The translations under genes were made by a program, and so were the position numbers. Shown here in pieces: positions 1 to 8,788 of a stretch of DNA of 11,194 nt. Source of the DNA: Euperipatoides rowelli (taxonomy: Eukaryota; Onychophora; Udeonychophora; Euonychophora; Peripatopsidae); assembly GCA_003024985.2 (NCBI GenBank), contig PXIH01S0009400.1. One strand, 5' to 3'. The notes under the pieces are model-generated. The model ran no database searches, was not told where the DNA came from, and worked only from the letters and a program-made list of their open reading frames with translations. Numbering within the stretch: position 1 is the first letter of the stretch; each line of letters opens with the position of its first letter.

Positions 1-6
1 AGATTT

Positions 7-40
7 TTGGTGCCAAACAAATTGTAAATTTTGGCACCAA
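7..40. repeat. Short inverted repeat with GGTGCC/GGCACC arms
   Basis: The arm ttggtgccaaa (7-17) is the exact reverse complement of tttggcaccaa (30-40), with a 12-nt AT-rich loop. The sequence just after it (41-60, ending in attgcttggacacc) resembles the motif of the dispersed repeat seen near 3050-3390 and 10640-11170. The hairpin may be the edge of another copy cut by the window start. Confidence 0.5.
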
Positions 41-221
41 GGCAAAATTGCTTGGACACCCCTGGCTGGTTTACTAAAACTGTTCTGGGTTTCTAAATAT
101 TATTGTAAGCTTGACCTTCAGTCCTTCACCCTAATGTGCTCTTCCAGGTCCTTACATTAAAAATAAATAGATTTCAATGTAGGCTATACTACAGGTATCA
201 ATTGATATTAAATTAAAACTA

Positions 222-241
222 TTTTTCTTCTTTTTTTTTTT
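222..241 (-). other. A-rich tract, possible 3' tail of the ORF1 element
   Basis: On the minus strand this is an almost pure A run with two Gs, preceded by ATAATAAAA. It lies about 110 bp past the end of the ORF1 remnant, with no ORF2 coding between. It could be the poly(A) end of an ORF1-only or internally deleted element. It could equally be one of the many ordinary A/T runs of this window. Confidence 0.35.
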
Positions 242-348
242 ATTATCATAATTGCTATATATCTTCAGAAGATCCCACCGTCAAAACCTGTGATTTCATT
301 GGGTCTAAATCAGTTTTATGTCTCCCAATATGAAGGGAAATAACATCA

Positions 349-1159
349 TTATATTTCTATAGTATCTTTTAACGGTACAAGACCACCCGCTTGCCAAGTA
401 CTCTTTTCTTTTAATTCAATTAACAATTTCTTATGGATGTCTCTCTCCTCCCTATTTCTATTTAAGGATAGAAAAACCTTATTGGAAACATTTGGTAATC
501 TTTTCAAAAATGGGTATTTCTTATAAAATTGCCATTTATGAACAATTGTTCTAAATGTAGGCTATTTATAATGGGTTTAAAATCCAAGCCTGACCTAACT
601 ATACGTTTATAACTACAAATACCCTCTTTAAATCAAAGCGGAATAATATACAAATATCTTTAATCAAATGGTCCAAATTGACATCATTATCAAAGCCAAA
701 TAGAACCAAATTTAGACCTTTGATAATCTCTAAAATTTATCATAAAAGATTCAGGAGAACATTCGTTATAATTTACATTAACTTGCTCTTTTAGAATACA
801 AAATTCAGAAGTGAGAGCCCCAATCTTATCTAACACAAGCTTATTACCTTGATCGATTTTATTTGATAATACCAAAGACTGTGTCTCCAAAAGAGATTTT
901 ATATCTGAAGGGTTATCATGTAATTTAATTGTAGTGAGACAACTATGACAATACCAAGAACCATCACCCTTTTGCATTCTTTCATATTCATGAATGATAA
1001 ATTTTAAACAATCTGTATGCCATGTCAAACATGTATCACATTGTATACCACGCTCAGTCTCTCACGTCTAACTACTTTATGATTACAATAGGTTGAATAG
1101 GGGCATACAGACTTTTATCTTTTATTTGTCATTTGTTTAGGATTATTACTACTTACCAT
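349..1159 (-). pseudogene. Decayed non-LTR retrotransposon ORF1 (PHD finger plus L1-type ORF1 C-terminal-like region)
   Basis: Read on the minus strand, a possible start ATG lies at 1157-1159, with an in-frame stop at 1115-1117. The frame then carries Cys codons at 1103-1105 and 1085-1087. After a 1-2 nt frameshift near 1062-1070 the main open stretch (1061 to 690) reads GIQCDTCLTWHTDC, then GSWYCHSC at 939-962. This is the C-x2-C, W-H-x2-C, W-x-C-x2-C layout of a PHD zinc finger. After a stop at 690-692 the reading continues in a second frame (697 to a stop at 599-601), a third (599 to about 505) and a fourth (about 510 to a stop at 349-351). The third contains SGLDFKPII and the fourth KRLPNVSNKVFLSLNRNREE and a Lys/Glu-rich helix. 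The KPII, VFLSLNRNREER and KLLIELKEK pattern matches the C-terminal half of L1/CR1-like ORF1 proteins. PHD fingers are known in ORF1 of CR1-related LINEs; the family assignment is inference. The original role would have been RNA or nucleic-acid binding in the retrotransposon particle. It is clearly non-functional. Confidence 0.72.
939..1105 (-). other. PHD-type zinc finger remnant inside the ORF1 pseudogene
   Basis: Metal-ligand candidates on the minus strand are Cys at 1103-1105 and 1085-1087, Cys at 1038-1040 and 1029-1031 (QCDTC), His at 1017-1019, Cys at 1008-1010, and Cys at 948-950 and 939-941 (WYCHSC). The second half is textbook PHD, including the Trp before the last Cys pair. Two oddities fit decay. 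The first pair is spaced C-x5-C instead of C-x2-C, with a Ser where the second Cys might be expected. Only three residues separate CDTC from the His, where four are usual. A frameshift separates the first pair from the rest. Confidence 0.65.
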
Positions 1160-3049
1160 TTTAAAATAATTAAACCATCAATAATCTTTTATGAAAGTCT
1201 AATAATAGTCTAGAGCCGTTTTAGTCTGCCAATTAACAGTATTTAATAATATAGCAGGAAATACAGTAGCCTAGGCTATATCAAATCTGTTTGATGGAAA
1301 TCTCTACACTGAAACACAACATCAACCAAGCAAGTGTGAACAACAGTATACCTGCAATTATACAAATTGGAAATTTAAATATCATAGACAACACTATTTG
1401 CAAATACGATTGACAGACCAAGGGCTCTAGACTGTACAAAGATTAGGGTTGATGGAAAAGTGTAATCTAATACTTGAAAACGACCTACACATCCAAAACA
1501 TCAGAGCTTGGAGTCCTCAACTTTTTTTCTTATGTTTTGTGATTGTGACTCTATAAAGTAATGTCTTAAATATTTACTAATTATTTTAATAAATACCGGT
1601 AATACAAATTGAAGTAAAAAAAAAAAAGAATAGCCTAAAAAGCATTTTTTTTGTGTGGTCTGTTGTAGTTTTTTTTAAAAAAAAAAAAACTAGAAGTTTA
1701 AAACCGACACTGTCACGTCATTATTAAAATTTATCAGATGAATATATTATTTTAAGTAGACTTGGCCTATATTAACCAGTAGACTAATTAAATAGGTATT
1801 GTACTAGGCTTATAAATATTCCTGTTAGATATATGACAAGTAGGCTACACAATAGTCTAGTGTCCCATAGGAAACAGTTACAATTTTTAAGCTATTAATT
1901 AATAGGTCTACTCTTAATAGATTTTTATTTATTTTTGCATAAAATATACGTTTGTAGACTTTTTCAAATAGCTTGAATTTGTAATCAAGTTATTTATTTA
2001 AGCTTACAGTGTTATGTAAACTATAGCCTATAACGTCTTGTTACATAAGTTAGAGTATGTTAAATGATTAAGCTCAGTTTGACTTGAAAAATAAGTTACA
2101 GCACCCACATTTTATTTATATTTTAGTTCTCACCCCATTCCCCTATTAAAATGTCATTCCCTTTTCAATATTGATATTATTGTAAACTGACATGATATGT
2201 TCTAGAAAGGCATTTAACATTTATTTTTAAATTCCTGGATACATTTTTAATTGCACGGTATTTTTTTTCCTTCCAGATATTTTTTTTAATATAGCCTAAT
2301 TTCATTTGGAACTACCCAGCGTATAATAAAATAAGTTATTTTTCTTTTTTTTTAGGCCTATATTGACTAGGCTAGTTTCTCAACTTTATAGCCCATGCTT
2401 AAAATAAATTTGAGTAAAAGATAACCAAAGTTTTTACATTTTATCAGGTGAATGTTAAAAACTAGGTTAGAAATTGAAACCATTAAAGCTGATTATATTT
2501 ATACAGGAAGAACTGAATCATGTAATTAATTCTTGCCTCATTCCCAACTGTCATCTTTTGCTTCTGAAGAAAACATGATGCAGCTATATGCTCTTTTTTT
2601 TTCTTTTCTTTTCTATAACAGATGTGTTATTTAATCACTGTTAATAAGAAAAGCCTTATGTCGAAATAATCATTTTCCTATTTTAAATCATATTTCTATT
2701 TTAAGAGTTGTTAGAAATCATCTATTTAAAAAGAACAAGAAAGTTTTTACTATCACATACAGTATTTTTAATAGATCATCAAAAAGTGCCTTTAATGGGT
2801 ACATTTTCTATTTAACCCTTTGATGAGAGAATTAAAATCCGGGGAAAATAATGATTTCCCATAAGTGAATATCAGACACTTCCTGCATAACTGGCACGAT
2901 TTTATTGAACAACTTGAGTTGTAAAACTCACTTTTAAATAAGCAGAAGGTAAAAAGTAGTCAATATATGTGGAAAGTATGCGATAAATCTTGCTTTCACA
3001 TTCGTCAATCCGTTAAAAAATCACTATTGTGGTTCTCTTCATTCATTCA
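1160..3049. other. AT-rich stretch without a recognisable gene
   Basis: No coding frame with recognisable motifs is visible on either strand. The stretch contains A and T runs (for example 1617-1628 and 1670-1690) and about ten copies of the TAGGC(C)TA/TAGCCTA word before 2410, then none up to 3049. I see no RNA gene or transposon protein here. Confidence 0.6.
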
Positions 3050-3064
3050 GGGGAGGGGGGGGGG
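3050..3064 (+). other. G-rich tract
   Basis: A run of 14 G residues is interrupted by one A. A related tract, gggggagggggg, lies at 3219-3230, and a third, gggaggggggaag, near 4842-4854. They stand out in an AT-rich background. Quadruplex formation is possible but only inferred. Confidence 0.6.
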
Positions 3065-3390
3065 CTTTGTTCAATGCCATGCTAGTGAACCTTAGATTTA
3101 CCTCAATGCCCTTCAGAACTGCCTTGGCACATATTTGTTTGGCTAGAGTTATAATTCTTTAAGAGACTTATTTTGGTTACATGGAAATACACTCCGAATC
3201 TTAGATGAGGCAAAACTAGGGGGAGGGGGGACAAAGTTGCAAGACACAGCTTAGATTTCTTTCAGAGTGATCAAAATGTTTGTGTGGTGACGGCACACTT
3301 GTTTGATGATGGTACATTTTATCTACCTTTGGCAGAGAAATAAGGGTGGTGCACTAATTTGGTGGGACACCCTTTGACCTCATTCTACAA
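3050..3390 (+). repeat. Dispersed repeat, copy A (diverged, internally repetitive)
   Basis: This stretch matches the minus strand of 10640-10850 in the same order. Shared blocks are cttagatgagg (3200-3210), gatttctttcagagtgat (3254-3271, 18/18 identical), a GGCAC-CTTGTTT block (3292-3310), an agaaataagg-like block and ggtgcactaatttggtggg (3348-3366). An earlier gaaccttagat at 3087-3097 and ggcacatatttgtttggc at 3126-3143 suggest the module is present more than once. It is clearly old, as homology survives only in short blocks. It shows no coding capacity and no recognised transposon protein. The family is unknown to me. Confidence 0.55.
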
Positions 3391-5403
3391 TAATGTAATT
3401 CAATAAATTTGTTATCACAAAATATTTTTCTTTACCATACGGTACTAAGAATGGATTGTTGTTTATATGTTACTTTTTATTATAATAAAAATTTCATTGC
3501 ATAGCCTATTTAATTTTTTAAACTACAAAAAAAAATGTGCTGGGTATTTCCTAGCTAAAATGAACAAATTTTTAAAGGTTCTTCTTGTTGTTCACTTTAT
3601 ATCAGATTTGAACTCTTGCTTTTATGTGCAACAGCAAGTAACAGCAAAAATGCTAACTTAGTAGCCTATATGAAAAACTATAAATTAATTGTTTATGCTT
3701 CATCACAAAACATATCTTCAATGGCATTGTTTATTAGTTAAACAATGTTCATATATATTTATCCAACAAAGATTTAGATGATTTTTTTTATTCAATTGAA
3801 TATTACTTAACAAATGTTACTCTAAACGTGGGAAATTCGGTAAAAAATATAACTTACAAGATTATAGGTCCCAACAGAAAGTAATAATTTGATACAAACT
3901 AAGCAGCACCAGTAACTTAAGTTCCTGGATTACACTGCTATGTAAGTTAGCTACCATAAGAAATCATTAATGACAACTGTCATTGCAGAAAAAGTGTGTC
4001 ATTTAGGCTATTTAGATTTTTCATTTGGTGCATAAATAGTCTATATATTCATCAATATTACACAAATCTTAGATATGAAGTTGACATTTTAACTATAAAT
4101 TGAGAATGATTATTGTCTTGAAATTAGTGCTAATGTATTTAAGCCTATACTGTGTGTAAACCTATATTAGAAACAAGTTTCTTGCCTAAGTTGTCATTAC
4201 TTATAAACTAAAAGCCTATAACATTTTTTAAAAAATATTTTTAATATTAGCCTAAATCATTAATTTTTTTGTAACATTACCCTAACTATTTATAACATAC
4301 AGTAAGTTACCATATTAAGATTTGATTATTTCTAAACTATTTGACTATTTAAATAAAACTCAGTTTAGAGACCTTGGTATTTGTAGTTTCACTGATACAA
4401 AACATAGCCTCATACACCTACTAATAGAGCAGAAAATTAGGACTAAAGCTTGGGGTATAAAGAGACTTTCTTTTTTCATAAGTTGCTATTATCATTTAGG
4501 GCATTACCAAACTACTAAAAACATTATTTAAACTGCAATCATGATATAGAACTTAAATGGGAAAACATTAAAAATATGCCGTAATCAAATATGTTCACTT
4601 TAAATTTGATTCTTCAATCAGACCTGAACAGTTACTCTTCATTTCCATTCATAATGTAATTTACCGTGGAATCACCCTGCTCATAATTTCTTGTTTCCCC
4701 CTCTAAATAATTTGTATTTTAATTCCCATCTTCCTCGTCCAATTTTCTTTGAACATTATAGCATGTGGCTACACTAACTCTTTAACAGTAATACTCATTG
4801 ATGTATCATTAGTCCTTTAATAAATAAGAAAAATATGGAAGTGGGAGGGGGGAAGAGACTCCTAAGTTAAAATGATCAGATTAGTAAACAAAAGCCTACG
4901 GTATTAAAAAATATAAAATTTCACTTGTTTCAGAATTTTTCTACTTTAATATTCAATGCTATTACAACTATTTTTTTTTAATGATATATAGCCTACTGTA
5001 TGTATTAGAAAAATGTAATGTACATTTTTTTAAAGTTTTTCTTCACATTTATAATAATCAGAAACAGAGCATTTAAATTTATGTTTAGTGCCATTTTGAA
5101 TGGTCATTCATGTTATTTATTCCCAACACTGGCTCTGTAAACAATTTGCATCCTAGACAAACAAGTTGTTTTAAAAGGATAATAATTTTAAATTGTGACA
5201 TTAATTTAATGATAATTCTATCTGATAATTAAAAAAAAAAATACTGATAAAATTGGATTAAGCAATGTTTAGTTTAGCTTGTTTAGATAAAGAATCAGGG
5301 TTTCCATATTCGTCACTCTGATAAAAGATTGAATATTGCGGTTCATTTATCTTCATTTATCTTTGCAATAATTGAAATATCCCTGTGTGAAAAAAAATTA
5401 TAC
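3391..5403. other. AT-rich stretch without a recognisable gene
   Basis: Open frames here (for example 3467-3661 and 4322-4531 on the plus strand) are short, lack motifs and have low-complexity AT-driven composition, so I do not call them genes. The stretch carries several copies of the TAGCCTA word and a G-rich tract near 4842-4854. A ten-base tandem (ttcatttatc twice, 5342-5361) is present. I see no RNA gene. Confidence 0.55.
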
Positions 5404-5612
5404 TGATAAAAAAATGGAGAATGATTATGTGCTGTTAAATTTTATACAAACATCTCATGTCAAGATCCAGATATATTGCCACAGCTTGAATACAAAAAAA
5501 ACAAATCAGATAGTTTAATCTACTTTTAAGATTTGAGAGAGGGATGATATATTTCTAACCACTGTGACTGGATCTTGACATGAGATGTTTGTGTGATAAA
5601 GCAATGGAGAAT
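5404..5612. repeat. Direct repeats flanking the 5446-5592 inverted repeat
   Basis: The 19-mer at 5404-5422 (tgataaa, two bases, then aatggagaat) recurs at 5594-5612 with two mismatches, exactly 190 bp apart. The left copy is 23 bp outside the left arm and the right copy starts one base after the right arm. The offset is asymmetric, so these are not simple target-site duplications of the inverted-repeat unit. A larger duplication or nested insertion is possible. Confidence 0.6.
5446..5592. mobile_element. MITE-like unit: perfect 25-bp inverted repeat around a 97-bp spacer
   Basis: The left arm (5446-5470, beginning acaaacatctcatgtc) is an exact reverse complement of the right arm (5568-5592, ending gacatgagatgtttgt). 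Just outside the arms, TTTAT on the left matches a reverse-complement TTTAT on the right after a two-base gap, so the repeat was once longer. The 97-bp interior has no coding potential. The size and structure suit a small non-autonomous DNA transposon or a snap-back hairpin. I do not see a clean target-site duplication, so transposon status is inference. Perfect arms in a decayed background suggest recent origin, gene conversion or constraint. Confidence 0.6.
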
Positions 5613-6115
5613 TTAATCACAGAATAACTTATTTATGTAAAATATTTCTTTAATTTTGAGCCGCATCCAGAAACCAAGCAGGTAGCCTAAACATTGACGG
5701 AAGTCAAACAGTGAAGCCATTTATAAATTTATAATTTCCTCTTGGTGCACAGTGTTTAAATGTAGTTAATTAATTGGTTTTATTAATGATGGAACACCTG
5801 TGATTACTAGAACAAGATAAGTTGTAGGTAAACAACCCCATGTCAAGGCTATACACTACATGTGTTATAGGCTCAAATTAACTTTCAAAGACATAAAAAA
5901 AAAAATTATGAAGCTATTTTAAATGTTGAAGATATTGCAACAAATGTATGTTGTGTCATACTGATCTAAAGGATGCACGTGAAATAAAAAGTTTCTACAA
6001 AAGTAGAAGATACAAGACATCATCCTTGAACATTTTGTCCGATAGCCAGTAAAACATAAAATTCTTCAAGTATCAAAGCTGAAAGAATTTTGAAAACTTA
6101 TAAATCAAAAACTTT

Positions 6116-6212
6116 TATGTACAGTTTTCTTGAAATTTATCAAATTGTTAATGGATTAAGTGTGCTTCACATCGACTGCAGCTGAGTGGTTCTTATTTAA
6201 AAACTGTACATA
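6116..6212. repeat. 13-bp inverted repeat
   Basis: tatgtacagtttt (6116-6128) is the exact reverse complement of aaaactgtacata (6200-6212), with 71 bp between. The interior contains a short GC-richer core with CTGCAG. It could be a decayed MITE or chance in AT-rich DNA, and it shows no coding capacity. Confidence 0.35.
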
Positions 6213-7338
6213 GGATTGTGAAGGTGATACTGTTTAAAGTTTTTAAAAACTTAACTAAAACTCCAGTAAAGCACTTTAACTTAAGCCCTGTGTCCAGATA
6301 TAAAAGATAGTAGCCTACACGGATATTATTCTCAATGGAAATCATCCCATTAATGGTCAAATAGCATTAATATGTGAAGGACTAATGTGTCTTAAAATAT
6401 GCTTTCCAGTGGATGCAAAAATGCATACTTGATAAAAGAATTTGGATTAAAGATAATGCATAATTGAATACTTAGATTTTTTTTAAAATTGTTCTGGAAA
6501 AAATACCATAGACCTTTTATTTGAATGGTCAATTCATAAAATAAAATAAAAAGTGCAGTGCCTTATAAGTCACATCTAAGTACTTGCAAAATCTAATACC
6601 ATCCTAATGAGCTTGACCTTAGCATCTGTTGAATATGAAAGAGGTTATTTTATAATGAGAATAGTAAAAGCAGATTAGTGATGCTTTTTAATTTCTGAAA
6701 CTTTGACTGCTGCAATGAAAATGAAATTGCAAGATCAGCCAATGGCCCTGGATTTATTGTCTCCTAGTGGCTGGATAATAGTAGGCTACTAATATTTTTA
6801 AATACAAGACAGATATGTTAGATAAGAACAGGCTGTCAGATATATCACATTTTAAAATAATTTTTTACATTTATTTATTTACTATTATGATTTTTAATAT
6901 TTAATGTTCAGATAAACACACAAAGATATTACATTTCTAAACAAAACCTAAGCCATTTATGATCTCAAACAACTGCTATTTTAAAATTTATTCTATTGAC
7001 TTTGCTCAATTATCATTTCAGATTATCCATTACATAACCCTATTTGAAATTTTTTTTGATAGAACAACAATCCACACCTATTAACAAACAACTTGCATAT
7101 TATTGTCCTCTGCTATCATCAATAACTTGAAAAATTTATCAAATGAAAGATCAACAATATACCATTAATGATTTTAAAGGTGACATGCAACAGATTTTAA
7201 CTTTTTTTTTTATCATTTATTTTGAAAGATAATGACTTAAAAAATTATTCCACTTGTTAAAAAAAAGTTTAGGAAAAAATGTTAATTAAGTATCAAATTA
7301 ATAAATAAAATTGTCTTAGCCCGAGATTACGTTTTACA

Positions 7339-7346
7339 TGACGTCA
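7339..7346. promoter_or_regulatory. Perfect CRE-type octamer TGACGTCA
   Basis: The palindrome TGACGTCA is the canonical CREB/ATF binding octamer. It sits in acatgacgtcaca, a 13-mer also found in reverse complement near 11081-11093. No transcript start is identifiable nearby, so function is unproven, and it may be part of a repeat. Confidence 0.3.
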
Positions 7347-7544
7347 CATGAAATTGTTGGCTGCACAAGCACATGTTAATTTTGTTGGATAGAGCACGGA
7401 AAATGAGCAATATGTAAAGTGTTTGTTTATTTAATTTTAATTAACTAGTCTATATGGTAGGCTACATAAAATGAATCCTAAAATATCTTACGGTTTAAAC
7501 AATGCAAACAAACTTGTTTCTAAAATGTCAAAACTTGTTTTTAA

Positions 7545-7911
7545 GTCATCTTTCATATTGAACTGCTATTAGGCAAAACTATAAATAAAAAAATCATGGT
7601 ACACAGACTTAGATATTGGGCACACATCAGAAGAGAGAATAGAAGCATGATTGGAGCGGCATTAAGATTAAGAGCATCAAACAAGAAAAGAGGTAGTCCT
7701 TGCTTTACTTGGAATGACAGATTGAAGAGAGATCTGAAGAAGGTTCCAATTCCATCAGAATGGTGGAGAGAAATAGCAAATGGCAAAATCAAGACAAAAA
7801 AAGGAATCTAAAGTCTTCTACAACAGGGTTGAGTCCTCTGATAGCGAGACCTCAGACACACCAAAAGCCAAGAAGATAAGCAAATCAAAAAAGAAAAAAC
7901 CCCGGAAGTAA
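7545..7911 (+). pseudogene. C-terminal fragment of a LINE reverse-transcriptase protein (5'-truncated)
   Basis: The frame is open from 7545, after a stop at 7542-7544, to a stop at 7809-7811; the first Met is at 7596. Counting from that Met, residues 4-13 read RLRYWAHIRR and residues 33-47 GSPCFTWNDRLKRDL. This follows the W-[GA]-H-[IV]-x-R then G-R-P-x-x-x-W-x-D-x-[VL]-K-x-D-L pattern seen in the C-terminal tail of many LINE ORF2 proteins, downstream of the RT domain. The usual GRP is degraded to GSP. A one-base shift in the A run at 7795-7802 opens another frame that continues with ESKVFYNRVESSDSETSD and a Lys/Ser-rich tail to a stop at 7909-7911. The original protein therefore probably ended there. 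No endonuclease or RT catalytic motifs are present. The assignment rests on pattern only, and the clade is uncertain. Confidence 0.6.
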
Positions 7912-8287
7912 TGGGGAGAGAATGAACAAAAACTAGAAAAGCAAAATCCTATCAGGACAGGGAAACAAATTTACGATAGCGAAGCATGATAAAAAAAACA
8001 AAGGACTAGAAGAGGATAGAACATTACAGAAGATGGAAAATACTATAGTAGGGCCTGGACATAGAAAAAAGTAGAGACGAGAAGCAAAGAAACTAAGTGC
8101 GGGGAACGGTAATAATACACAAGGTTTAAACTAAATGTTTTCTGATAACCTAAATGTTTATGTGTACCTTTTTTTGTCTAGTGCTTTGTTGTGTTATGTC
8201 ATGTGATGTCCTGTACAGGGTCTGAGTGACTGGGTGCGAGCCATAGTGTGTTGTCCATAACCTGGTTGGTATACTGTATAGCCCATA

Positions 8288-8324
8288 ATACCGGAGTAGG
8301 TTACCCTCGCGGGGCCGGCAGTAT
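8288..8324 (+). other. Stem-loop near the 3' end of the LINE copy
   Basis: ATAC-CGG (8288-8294) can pair with CCG-gca-GTAT (8315-8324), and inside it CCC (8304-8306) can pair with GGG (8312-8314). Several LINE families carry a 3' hairpin that their RT recognises. That role here is inference from the position about 20 bp before the A tail. Confidence 0.35.
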
Positions 8325-8450
8325 CACTGACCGAAATGAACGAAACAAAAAAATGCATTATTTTTTTAATAGAAGTTTTAATTTTTTTGTAAATAAACTT
8401 AATTATAAAGGAATATAATTTATGTAATGTTCATCTAAATACACAATCAT

Positions 8451-8502
8451 ATCCCGGGAATAGGCTTCAATTTCCCATAAAAATCACGGGATTTCCCGGG
8501 AT
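8451..8502. repeat. 10-bp inverted repeat with CCCGGG palindromes
   Basis: atcccgggaa (8451-8460) is the exact reverse complement of ttcccgggat (8493-8502), with 32 bp between. Each arm contains the palindrome CCCGGG. The interior holds further partial copies (tttccca and acgggattt). This is very GC-rich for the window and may be a fragment of a DNA transposon or a foldback unit. Confidence 0.45.
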
Positions 8503-8713
8503 GAAAAAAAAACTGCATTTTTCAGAAACCTTAGTTCTGATACACGTTCATACACCATATTGCCTGAAATGTATCAGCATCATAATTTTTTTAGTGTCAA
8601 AATCAGTCTATAGCTACAGGGAATGTTTAAAAGTAAAAACATAAAGACATGCAGTATTTTTTAAGAGTAGGCTACGGTAGGCCTAAAGTATAGATACAGT
8701 ATGTTGTAATTTT

Positions 8714-8788
8714 TTGTCTCTAAATTCCAAAATTCTACCAAACATAGGCTACTTATGTTTGGTAGAAGGTTGGAATTTAGAGAAACAA
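8714..8788. ncRNA. Long hairpin, pre-miRNA-sized (or small foldback repeat)
   Basis: The left arm (8714-8746) and right arm (8754-8788) pair along almost their whole length, with a 7-nt loop (ggctact). The only defects are one two-base mismatch (AA opposite GG) and one two-base bulge. Uninterrupted blocks include ttctaccaaacata with its complement (14 bp) and ctctaaattccaa with its complement (13 bp). Total length of 75 nt with small internal defects is the geometry of a metazoan pre-miRNA. It is equally compatible with a tiny MITE whose arms have collapsed together. Strand and expression cannot be told from sequence. A minus-strand open frame crossing it (8661-8852) is incidental. Confidence 0.45.

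Larger units (their letters stand above)
5613..7544. other. AT-rich stretch without a recognisable gene
   Basis: Apart from the inverted repeat at 6116-6212 and the CRE octamer at 7339-7346, I find nothing assignable. The part from about 7180 (aaaggtgacatgcaacag) to about 7385 has a composition break and may be an old repeat, but I see no terminal structure to prove it. Confidence 0.5.
7545..8351 (+). mobile_element. 5'-truncated non-LTR retrotransposon copy
   Basis: From left to right this holds the RT-protein tail (7545-7911), a purine-rich non-coding stretch (about 7912-8130), a GC-richer stretch (about 8200-8335) and acgaaacaaaaaaa ending near 8351, which reads as a short A tail. Composition differs from both flanks, and the TAGGC(C)TA word common in the background is absent. 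5' truncation and a 3' A tail are typical of LINE insertion by target-primed reverse transcription. The left boundary is uncertain and I could not find target-site duplications. It differs in orientation and content from the ORF1 remnant at 349-1159, so the two are probably separate insertions. Confidence 0.55.

Noticed and set aside
1617-1690. Paired A and T runs considered as a SINE tail or Pol III terminator
   Set aside because: No A-box or B-box or tRNA-like head is visible nearby, and homopolymers are common throughout the window.
3467-3661. 64-codon open frame on the plus strand
   Set aside because: Hydrophobic, AT-driven composition from a non-ATG or weak start. There is no motif and no coding-like neighbour, as expected by chance.
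4322-4531. 69-codon open frame on the plus strand
   Set aside because: Starts at TTG, has no recognisable domain and lies in background sequence containing the TAGCCTA word.
6715-6792. Short ATG frame in a slightly GC-richer patch
   Set aside because: Only 25 codons, with no motif or splice evidence that can be judged from sequence alone.
7553-7792. 79-codon open frame on the minus strand
   Set aside because: It is the antisense shadow of the LINE RT-tail frame, whose plus-strand motifs are specific.
349-7911. The ORF1 relic and the RT tail as two halves of one retrotransposon
   Set aside because: They lie on opposite strands more than 6 kb apart, and each has its own probable A-rich end, so separate insertions are simpler.
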